A stretch of 8,946 nt of DNA from Clostridia bacterium (GTDB lineage Bacteria; Bacillota; Clostridia; HGM11514), in assembly GCA_900757255.1 (NCBI GenBank), contig CAAENE010000008.1, positions 1 through 8,946 on the forward strand, written 5' to 3'. Shown here piece by piece: positions 1 to 5,492 of the stretch (positions are counted from its first letter, which is position 1; each line of letters starts with the position of its first letter). Made by a program: the position numbers and the translations under genes. The notes beneath the pieces were generated by a model. That model made no database searches. It worked only from the letters and a program-made list of their open reading frames with translations, and had not been told where the DNA came from.

Positions 1-116
1 ATTTTCATGACATTGCGGATTATGTGATACAGCATGCAAAAGAAGGTGACCTTGTCCTGACAGTTGGTGCAGGGACGATTCATAAAGCAGCGGATTACAT
101 TTTAGAAAAAGAATAA
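1..116 (+). CDS. murC: UDP-N-acetylmuramate--L-alanine ligase, C-terminal fragment (5' end outside window)
   Basis: The frame starting at base 3 is open from the left edge to a TAA at 114-116 and gives about 37 residues. They include GDLVLTVGAGTIHKAADYIL close to the end. The pattern G-D-x-V-L-x-x-G-A-G followed by a K and a short helix is typical of the extreme C-terminus of MurC, the cytoplasmic ATP-dependent ligase that adds L-alanine to UDP-MurNAc in peptidoglycan synthesis. The catalytic and ATP-binding parts lie outside the window, so only the tail of the C-terminal Rossmann-like domain is visible. A related Mur ligase such as Mpl is possible, but the tail fits MurC best. No clear intrinsic terminator follows the stop codon. 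Confidence 0.68.
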   Translation, partial: FHDIADYVIQHAKEGDLVLTVGAGTIHKAADYILEKE

Positions 117-172
117 GACGCCGTTATTTTAGTGAGATGGATTTGGGGGATTTTTGCTGTAGCAGCGTTGGT

Positions 173-201
173 TTGAGAAAACTTTTTGTTTTTCAAATGA
201 T
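173..201 (+). promoter_or_regulatory. Possible promoter of the hemolysin III gene
   Basis: TTGAGA at 173-178 and AATGAT at 196-201 are separated by 17 bases, a reasonable sigma-A spacing, but the -10 matches the consensus at only four of six positions. A start near 208 would give a leader of about 100 nt that begins with a 7-bp hairpin (arms CTGCGTT 208-214 and AACGCAG 220-226, loop TTAAG). The hairpin has no T tract, so it is not read as a terminator. The rest of the 117-306 gap shows nothing else convincing. Confidence 0.3.
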
Positions 202-306
202 GCACAGCTGCGTTTTAAGAACGCAGTGAACAAAAATCTCATGGGTGCTTCCTATCAGCCAATCAAAAATTTTGTGAAATTTTATTTCAGGAAGGGCTGA
301 TTCATT

Positions 307-993
307 TTGACAGCACCGGAAATGGAGCTTGAAATGGAAAAAGCTGAGAAACGATATACGGTTGCGGAAGAGATTATCAATTCGGTATCGCATGGCGTCG
401 GCGCTATGCTGGGTGTTGCCGCTCTCGTTCTGTGTATTGTCGTCGCACTGTTGTACGGTGACGGATATTCCCTTGCGGGCGGTATTATTTTTGGTATTTC
501 GCTGATTGTGATGTATAGTATGTCGGCCCTGTATCATGCATTTACCAATGAGAAGGTTAAAAAAATCTTTCGGATTTTTGACCATAACAGCATTTTTTTG
601 CTGATTGCAGGTACATATACTCCTTTTTGTCTGGTTTCCCTGATGGAATACAATCCTGTTCTTGCCTGGACGCTTTTCGGAATTACCTGGGGGATGGGGA
701 TTTTGTCCATTGTACTCAATAGTATAGATTTGAAAAAATTTAAGGTGTTTTCTTTTATCAGCTATATTGTGATGGGGTGGCTGATTATAATTGTCATCAA
801 TCCGCTCCGCACGGCAATCGCGCCTGCCGGTATCTGGTTGCTAGTCGCAGGCGGGATTACCTACACGGTCGGTATTATATTTTATGTGCTGAAAAAGGTA
901 CGGTTTATGCATTGTATCTGGCACTTTTTTGTATTGGCCGGAAGCATACTGCATTTTTTAGCTATTTTATTATATGTGCTGCCAAACAATTAA
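307..993 (+). CDS. Hemolysin III / PAQR-family integral membrane protein
   Basis: The 228-residue product has about seven hydrophobic segments, the usual size and topology of the bacterial hemolysin III (YqfA/YplQ; HlyIII, PAQR) family. Family signatures are present in order: EEIINSVSHG at 21-30, SALYH at 73-77 (S73-x3-H77), FDH at 91-93, and HCIWHFFVLAG at 202-212 (H202-x3-H206). The Ser, Asp and His residues form the putative metal site shared with adiponectin receptors and the CREST superfamily of membrane hydrolases. The physiological substrate in bacteria is unsettled, and 'hemolysin' is a historical name. The start is a TTG, chosen because AGGAAGGG at 289-296 lies 10 bases upstream; the next in-frame ATG (322) has no comparable site. 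The gene stands alone and ends 11 bases before the stop codon of the convergent oxidoreductase gene. Confidence 0.9.
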   Translation: MTAPEMELEMEKAEKRYTVAEEIINSVSHGVGAMLGVAALVLCIVVALLYGDGYSLAGGIIFGISLIVMYSMSALYHAFTNEKVKKIFRIFDHNSIFLLIAGTYTPFCLVSLMEYNPVLAWTLFGITWGMGILSIVLNSIDLKKFKVFSFISYIVMGWLIIIVINPLRTAIAPAGIWLLVAGGITYTVGIIFYVLKKVRFMHCIWHFFVLAGSILHFLAILLYVLPNN

Positions 994-1004
994 ATGGAAA
1001 GCAT

Positions 1005-2270
1005 TTAGCAGGGGAGAATTCCTCCCTGCTTTTTGATTATCTGTTTTAATTCTTCAATGGGCACCTTTCTGACGGAAATTTGGCGCTTTGTACAGATTGC
1101 TGCCGCTGCCCCGGCTGCCTGACCCATTGCCATGCAGGGAGCTTGAACGCGCAGCGCACTGTTTGCATCTGTATCGGAAGACAGGCATCTGCCGGCTATC
1201 AGAAGATGGTCAGAATTTTTGGGTATTAGTGCGCTATAAGGAATCGTCGGCAGTATTTCTGGTTTTAAGAATTTTTGTTTGATACCATCCATGACATGTA
1301 AATCTACCGGGTAAAATGCGTATGAAATAGCATCATCAAATTGCTTGCCGCTTAAATAGTCCTCAGCTGTTACAGTTGTTTCGCCCATAATACGGCGTGT
1401 CTCCCTAATGCCTGTTTCAGGGGCGGTATAGACCACCTTCGTATTTTCACACCCTTTGACGGTTCGAATAACGGAAAGTAAAGCAAAAAGAAGATTGACG
1501 GCGGTTTCTTCGATTTCAGTCCGTCCGGCGGAAGTAGTACCATCTTTCACGGGTATGTGCATGGAAATCCGTTTGCCTTTTAGAGAGTTATACAATTCGT
1601 AATCTTTGACCCATGCCGGAATTTTTCCATCAGCTTTTGCCCTTTTGGTTGCTTGAATCACTTCTTCTTCACTTATTTTGTCAATATCGTATCCGCTGAT
1701 ATTATTGATAAGGGTTGCGGGTTGGAGAAAATCGCTTTTTTGCAGTTCATATCCGAGAAAAGTGGCAATGTCAGCATTGGCAGTACAGTCAACTACCTTT
1801 TTTGCCTTGATGAGAGCTAACCCTTCCTGGCAGGCAGCGTACAGATTCACAAATTCGCTGTTCTGCTCTGCTCCGCAAATCATTGTATTGAGCAGAACAG
1901 ATGCTCCGCTCTGTTTTAAATGCTTGCCTATTACATAGGAATAAATAAATTGATTCAGTTTAATTTGTTCTTTCCAATGCTCTCCGTCTTTTTGACAGTA
2001 AGAAATTTCAGGTATAACGGCACCGCCCAGAGATTCACATTCTTTTATTACCTCCCAGCACGGGCCGCCGATAATCCGTTTTCCCCATGCAAAAAACAGT
2101 CCGGGGTAATCAACTCCGCCATTTATTATTGTTCCGCCCAAAGAACAGCTTTTTTCAGTCAAAAGAGTTTTGACACCTTCTTTTGCACTGGATATCGCCG
2201 CATAAACCCCGGCTGTCCCACCTCCAACGATGCAGACATCTGTTTCGATTGTTCTTTGATTCATTAACAT
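1005..2270 (-). CDS. FAD-dependent oxidoreductase (FAD_oxidored family)
   Basis: The 421-residue protein has an N-terminal Rossmann FAD-binding motif, TDVCIVGGGTAGVYAAISSA at 10-29 (G16-x-G18-x-x-G21). A glycine-rich segment SLGGTIINGG follows at 43-52, and the strand motif VVDCTANADIA at 159-169. The family-typical GIRETRRIMGE lies at 287-297, and the C-terminal FAD-contacting segment LIAGRCLSSD is followed by APCMAMGQAAGAAAA (357-390). This layout matches the FAD_oxidored (PF12831) group, which is often encoded beside carbohydrate catabolism genes; its substrates are mostly unknown. No signal peptide is seen, so a cytoplasmic location is likely. A longer reading frame reaches an ATG at 2354, but the start at 2270 is chosen because GAGGG lies 7 bases upstream and the promoter's TATAAT (2299-2304) lies inside the extra stretch. 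The gene appears monocistronic. Confidence 0.85.
   Translation of the reverse strand: MLMNQRTIETDVCIVGGGTAGVYAAISSAKEGVKTLLTEKSCSLGGTIINGGVDYPGLFFAWGKRIIGGPCWEVIKECESLGGAVIPEISYCQKDGEHWKEQIKLNQFIYSYVIGKHLKQSGASVLLNTMICGAEQNSEFVNLYAACQEGLALIKAKKVVDCTANADIATFLGYELQKSDFLQPATLINNISGYDIDKISEEEVIQATKRAKADGKIPAWVKDYELYNSLKGKRISMHIPVKDGTTSAGRTEIEETAVNLLFALLSVIRTVKGCENTKVVYTAPETGIRETRRIMGETTVTAEDYLSGKQFDDAISYAFYPVDLHVMDGIKQKFLKPEILPTIPYSALIPKNSDHLLIAGRCLSSDTDANSALRVQAPCMAMGQAAGAAAAICTKRQISVRKVPIEELKQIIKKQGGILPC
1007..1034 (+). terminator. Intrinsic terminator of the hemolysin III gene, inside the end of the convergent gene
   Basis: The arms AGCAGGG(G)AG at 1007-1016 and CTCCCTGCT at 1022-1030 form nine pairs with one bulged G and an AATTC loop, and run into T(1030-1034). 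The T tract lies on the + strand only, so this is a terminator for rightward transcription. The left arm begins at the last base of the stop codon (1005-1007) of the leftward oxidoreductase gene, and the rest of the hairpin encodes that protein's last residues. Confidence 0.75.
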
Positions 2271-2275
2271 TTTAT

Positions 2276-2283
2276 CACCCTCT
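2276..2283 (-). promoter_or_regulatory. Ribosome binding site fixing the oxidoreductase start
   Basis: On the minus strand AGAGGGTG (GAGGG at 2278-2282) sits 7 bases before the ATG at 2270. A second in-frame ATG two codons later (2264) is also possible. The ATG at 2354 has no comparable site and lies upstream of the promoter. Confidence 0.75.
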
Positions 2284-2298
2284 GAATGATTTTTGTCA

Positions 2299-2327
2299 AT
2301 TATAGCAGGACTGAATTTTAATGACAA
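2299..2327 (-). promoter_or_regulatory. Promoter of the FAD-dependent oxidoreductase gene
   Basis: On the minus strand TTGTCA (2322-2327) and a perfect TATAAT (2299-2304) are separated by 17 bases. The expected transcription start near 2292 gives a leader of about 20 nt carrying the GAGGG site. No operator is obvious around it. Confidence 0.75.
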
Positions 2328-2457
2328 TAGGCTTTTTTTACTTTTTCGTTCCACAAAGCGGACGGTTTTTGATATACAATCTATCTAATTTTTTATGATT
2401 GAATTGTTATATATTTACCAAACTTTTAATTTATATGGCTTTTTTACTAAAAAAATG

Positions 2458-2486
2458 TTGAAATTTGTTATTTGTTATGATATTCT
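2458..2486 (+). promoter_or_regulatory. Promoter of the purine permease operon
   Basis: TTGAAA (2458-2463) and TATTCT (2481-2486) are separated by 17 bases. A run of seven A residues at 2449-2455 lies directly upstream of the -35 and could act as an UP element. The expected start near 2493 leaves a leader of about 174 nt before the permease ATG, unusually long and GC-rich compared with the AT-rich DNA just before it. Confidence 0.6.
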
Positions 2487-2507
2487 ACATATATCCTGTT
2501 TATGATT

Positions 2508-2642
2508 CAGGGTGTGGCCCCTGTTCATTCAATTTTAGCCGCAGGCTTTTGCCTGGGGTTCATTGTTGTTTTAACAGCGGGGTAACCGAAAAAAGTTTCG
2601 GTAAGGGCCGGCCTTGAACAGCCCGGCACACAGTCTGCCGGG
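2508..2642 (+). ncRNA. Structured leader RNA, candidate cis-regulator of purine uptake (unassigned class)
   Basis: Within the untranslated leader of the permease operon, a perfect 7-bp long-range helix can form between CTGTTCA (2521-2527) and TGAACAG (2615-2621). It encloses three hairpins: CAGGC/GCCTG (2542-2555, loop TTTT), GTTGT/ACAGC (2565-2578, loop TTTA) and ACCGAAA/TTTCGGT (2585-2602, loop AAAG). Directly after the closing helix comes CCCGGCA/TGCCGGG (2622-2642, 7 bp), which could stack on it. A hairpin CAGGG/CCCTG (2508-2523) competes with the closing helix for bases 2521-2523. I do not see the conserved purine-riboswitch core, nor recognisable preQ1, ZTP, guanidine-I or THF consensus sequences. 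The pairings are read directly from the sequence; a regulatory role is inferred from position and complexity. The terminal hairpin is followed by TAAAAATTT, a poor terminator tail, so control of translation or an unusual mechanism would be needed. Confidence 0.45.
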
Positions 2643-2666
2643 TAAAAATTTGAAGGAGGGTAAAAA

Positions 2667-4025
2667 ATGGACAAGTTTTTTAAACTGTCTGAGCATGGTA
2701 CCAATGTGAAAACAGAGGTCATTGCTGGTGTAACAACATTTTTATCAATGGTGTACATATTGGCTGTCAACCCAAGTATTTTGAGTGCTGCCGGTATGGA
2801 CTCCGCTGCTGTCTTTACAGCAACCGCCGTTTCCGCGGCTTTGGCAACGTTATGTATGGCGTTTTTCGCCAACTATCCAATTGCGTTGGCGTCGGGTATG
2901 GGTCTGAATGCTTATTTCGCTTATTCGGTGTGCGTGCCGATGGCGGAAGCTGGTATTAACAATCCCTGGCAAATCGCGCTGACCGCGGTATTGGTAGAAG
3001 GTATTATCTTCATTATCCTTTCATTATTCAAATTCAGAGAAACTCTGGTTAACAAGGTTCCCAATAATCTTAAATTCGGTATCACTGCCGGTATCGGCCT
3101 GTTTATCACCATCGTCGGACTGAAAGGCGCTGGCATTGTAATTGGTGATGCTTCTACATTAGTAGCTATGGGGAATGTAGGAACACCTCAGTTTGCCCTG
3201 GCTATGGTTGGCCTTTTGATTATTGCTATTTTGCACCATTATAAAGTACCTGGTTCTATTCTTTGGGGAATCCTCGCTACCTGGATTCTGGGGATGATTG
3301 CTCAGGTTTGCGGATGGTATGTAGTTGACCCCGCTGCAGGCAATTTTTCTCTGTTCCCCAACTTCACCGATTTCAGTTTTATTCCAAAAGCTCCTTATCT
3401 GTTCCAGTTTGATTTCAGCTATGTGACAGATCATATCATGGAATTTATCGTAATCGCATTTTCTTTCCTGTTTGTTGACTTGTTTGATACGGTTGGTACC
3501 GTTATCGGGGTTGCAGAAAAAGGTAACCTTTTAGATAAAGAAGGAAATCTGCCGAAAGCCGGCGGCGCTTTGATGGCTGACGCTGTTGGTACTGTTTTGG
3601 GCGCATGTCTCGGTACTTCAACAGTTACCAGCTATGTAGAAAGCAGCGCTGGTGTTGCTCAGGGCGGACGTACAGGCTTAACAGCCATTGTTGTTGCGGT
3701 TCTCTTTGTAATTGCACTATTCTTCTCACCTATATTTTTAGCAATTCCGGGCTTTGCGACAACTCCGGCCCTTGTATTTGTTGGATTACTGATGATGAGT
3801 TCCATTAAAAATATGACGTTTGACGGCGACATTGCTGATGTTATCGGCGGGTTCACTGCTGTTATCATGATGCCGTTCACCTACTCTATCGCAAATGGTA
3901 TCATGTTTGGTATCCTGACTTGGGCAGTGCTGAAAATCTGCACAGGTAAAATCAAAGATATCCATCCGGTTATGTGGGTCGCAGCTGCATTATTTGTACT
4001 GCGTATTATCACGATGGTAATTTAG
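2667..4025 (+). CDS. AzgA-type guanine/hypoxanthine (or xanthine) permease, NCS2 family
   Basis: The 452-residue polytopic membrane protein has the length and sequence hallmarks of the AzgA/PbuG branch of the NCS2 nucleobase transporters. It opens with FFKLSEHGTNVKTEVIAG (4-21), then TTFLSMVYILAVNPSIL (23-39). ALASGMGLNAYF at 73-84 matches the substrate-site helix region. LFVDLFDTVGT at 268-278 and the stretch at 316-338 (GTSTVTSYVESSAGV then GGRTGL) are family signatures. These proteins take up purine bases by proton symport; which base cannot be read from sequence alone. The start is supported by AAGGAGGG at 2653-2660, 6 bases before the ATG. The phosphoribosyltransferase gene follows after 30 bases, so the pair probably forms a salvage operon in which the imported base is trapped as a nucleotide. 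Expression may depend on the structured leader. Confidence 0.93.
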   Translation: MDKFFKLSEHGTNVKTEVIAGVTTFLSMVYILAVNPSILSAAGMDSAAVFTATAVSAALATLCMAFFANYPIALASGMGLNAYFAYSVCVPMAEAGINNPWQIALTAVLVEGIIFIILSLFKFRETLVNKVPNNLKFGITAGIGLFITIVGLKGAGIVIGDASTLVAMGNVGTPQFALAMVGLLIIAILHHYKVPGSILWGILATWILGMIAQVCGWYVVDPAAGNFSLFPNFTDFSFIPKAPYLFQFDFSYVTDHIMEFIVIAFSFLFVDLFDTVGTVIGVAEKGNLLDKEGNLPKAGGALMADAVGTVLGACLGTSTVTSYVESSAGVAQGGRTGLTAIVVAVLFVIALFFSPIFLAIPGFATTPALVFVGLLMMSSIKNMTFDGDIADVIGGFTAVIMMPFTYSIANGIMFGILTWAVLKICTGKIKDIHPVMWVAAALFVLRIITMVI

Positions 4026-4055
4026 TTTTGTTTTCTGGGAAGGACGTAATTTGAT

Positions 4056-4616
4056 ATGACAAAATCGTATGAACTCCATATTGAAGGACTGCTGCGACAG
4101 CTCCCGCTATGTAAGGTGAATGATTCGTTGTATATCGGCGCATTCGTTATGTTCGGCGACGTCGAGCTGACAGTTGCATGTGCAAAGGGTCTCCTGAATA
4201 TAGCACCGGACTTTGATGTCTTGATTACCGCTGAGGCTAAGGGGATCCCGCTGGCGTATGAAATGGCGCGACAGGCAGGGATTAATAACTATATTGTTGC
4301 CCGAAAGGTCCCCAAGCTTTATATGCGGGATGTATTTGCGGCAGAGGTGAACTCTATCACCACCGAACGGCAGCAGACCTTGTATCTGGATAAGGAGGAA
4401 GCCGAAGAAATTGCAGGAAGGCGGGTATTGATTGTTGATGATGTGATCAGTACCGGAGAATCCCTTCATGCAGTGGAACAGCTTGTTTCAAAGGCTGGAG
4501 GCAATATTGCCGGTAAAATGGCGGCGCTTGCCGAAGGGGATGCGGCCTCTCGTTCTGATATCTTGTTTTTGGAAAAGCTGCCCCTGTTCCGTCCGGACGG
4601 GAGTATCATAGAGTAA
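4056..4616 (+). CDS. Purine-type phosphoribosyltransferase (Apt/Xpt-like)
   Basis: The 186-residue protein carries the PRPP-binding signature VLIVDDVISTGES at 124-136 (acidic pair D128-D129, then STG) of type I phosphoribosyltransferases. The segment DVLITAEAKGIPLAYEMA (54-71) resembles the region in adenine and xanthine phosphoribosyltransferases. A flexible-loop region ending in a Tyr-rich part (89-111) follows as in the Apt/Xpt group. It would convert a free purine base and PRPP to the nucleoside monophosphate in the cytoplasm. The base is uncertain: Apt is the usual automatic name, but the permease partner argues for a 6-oxopurine as readily as adenine. A PRPP-sensing regulatory role, as in PurR-type relatives, is less likely because no N-terminal DNA-binding domain is visible. 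GGGAAGGA at 4037-4044 lies 11 bases before the ATG. Confidence 0.82.
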   Translation: MTKSYELHIEGLLRQLPLCKVNDSLYIGAFVMFGDVELTVACAKGLLNIAPDFDVLITAEAKGIPLAYEMARQAGINNYIVARKVPKLYMRDVFAAEVNSITTERQQTLYLDKEEAEEIAGRRVLIVDDVISTGESLHAVEQLVSKAGGNIAGKMAALAEGDAASRSDILFLEKLPLFRPDGSIIE

Positions 4617-4620
4617 ATGA

Positions 4621-4648
4621 AAGCGAAGGCATTTGCCTTCGCTTTTTT
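4621..4648 (+). terminator. Intrinsic terminator of the purine operon
   Basis: The arms AAGCGAAGGC (4621-4630) and GCCTTCGCTT (4635-4644) form a perfect 10-bp stem with loop ATTT, followed by T to 4648. It starts four bases after the phosphoribosyltransferase stop. On the opposite strand the stem is followed by TTTCATTTA, so it may also stop leftward transcripts from the carbohydrate operon, less efficiently. Confidence 0.9.
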
Positions 4649-4698
4649 CATATTATATTTTAGTAATTCATACTTTTGATATCTTTAAGCTATGATTT

Positions 4699-5475
4699 TT
4701 AGAAACAAAAAAGTTCTTTCATAATTTCAAGATTTTTGACAGCATCCTCCGGAAAGCTGTCTATACCGCCTTCAAAGGAAACAGTATCGTTATAAGGCAA
4801 TGCGTTTAAGTCCTCTGCAAATTTCTTGAGTTCCGGCGTTATCTCATTGACGCATTTTCTCTCCGAATTGCAGAAATGTACATGTTTTAAATCTTTGACC
4901 AGTTCGGGATAAAGACTGTCATGTTCAACGAACATATGGTATGAGTCGGCCAGCACGCCTCCGATTTGCGCTTTTTTAATCAAATCATGCGCTTGTTTGA
5001 TATGATATGCAATATTGGTTTCCTTCCTGTTAAGAGGCTCAAGAATGATTTGTGAACCGTTTTCCTCCGCAATTTTTCCTGCATTTTGAAATAGAGTCAG
5101 GAATTTTTGTTCACCTTCTTTATAATCCATATCGTCCGTTATGCTTCTTGCCCTTCCGCTGCCGAATACGATTTTTTGTATTCCAAGCTGGGCGGCGCGT
5201 GTGATGGTGCGCTTTAGATAATCCTCAATTTCTTTCTGATTGCCGTTTAGCAGCTGAAATTCAGCTGGAAAAAGGCAGTTTCCAGCAAGTATCGGTATCT
5301 TTTTTTTCCTGACTTGCTGCAAAAGTGCGGAAAAATCTTTTTCAGGAAATTGCGGCAGCAGTAACAGACAATACTCGATGTAGTCATATCCTAAGGCAAG
5401 GACATCCTCCATTTTTTTTGTACCGTTTTGCTTAAACTCTTCCTGTGAAACAGAATAGCAAATACCTAATTTCAT
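4699..5475 (-). CDS. Sugar phosphate isomerase/epimerase-like TIM-barrel protein (xylose isomerase-like)
   Basis: The 258-residue protein fits the AP endonuclease 2/xylose isomerase-like TIM-barrel family (PF01261) in length and layout. It begins MKLGICYSVS as the first strand, with GYDYIEY at 29-35 typical of the second. The expected metal-binding quartet can be placed at E146 (IILEPLN), D177 (LADSYH, with H180), H200 (HVHFCNSER, with R206) and E235 (VSFEGG), matching the Glu-Asp-His-Glu pattern of tagatose/psicose 3-epimerases and related enzymes. Members isomerise or epimerise sugars, act on inositol catabolites, or cleave 3-keto-glycosides, so the exact reaction stays open. AAGGAGGA at 5481-5488 lies just before the ATG. 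The gene follows the glycoside hydrolase after 17 bases and is surely co-transcribed, so its substrate is probably a product of that hydrolase. Confidence 0.85.
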   Translation of the reverse strand: MKLGICYSVSQEEFKQNGTKKMEDVLALGYDYIEYCLLLLPQFPEKDFSALLQQVRKKKIPILAGNCLFPAEFQLLNGNQKEIEDYLKRTITRAAQLGIQKIVFGSGRARSITDDMDYKEGEQKFLTLFQNAGKIAEENGSQIILEPLNRKETNIAYHIKQAHDLIKKAQIGGVLADSYHMFVEHDSLYPELVKDLKHVHFCNSERKCVNEITPELKKFAEDLNALPYNDTVSFEGGIDSFPEDAVKNLEIMKELFCF

Positions 5476-5492
5476 ATTTATCCTCCTTCCTT

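Noticed and set aside
208..231. CTGCGTT/AACGCAG hairpin as a terminator for the murC-like gene
   Set aside because: Neither strand has a T tract after the stem, and it lies 90 bases downstream of the stop, within the likely leader of the next gene.
193..585. 130-residue minus-strand open frame over the hemolysin III gene
   Set aside because: It lies antisense to well-conserved hemolysin III coding sequence, has a low-complexity polar sequence without a family resemblance, and has no convincing ribosome binding site.
2622..2650. CCCGGCA/TGCCGGG hairpin as an intrinsic terminator in the leader
   Set aside because: The stem is followed by TAAAAATTTG rather than a run of T, so termination would be inefficient; it is kept only as part of the leader structure.
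2400..2666. A classical purine (guanine/adenine) riboswitch in front of the permease
   Set aside because: The position is right, but the conserved P1-flanking and junction bases, and the paired loop motifs, could not be found in either the AT-rich part or the GC-rich leader.
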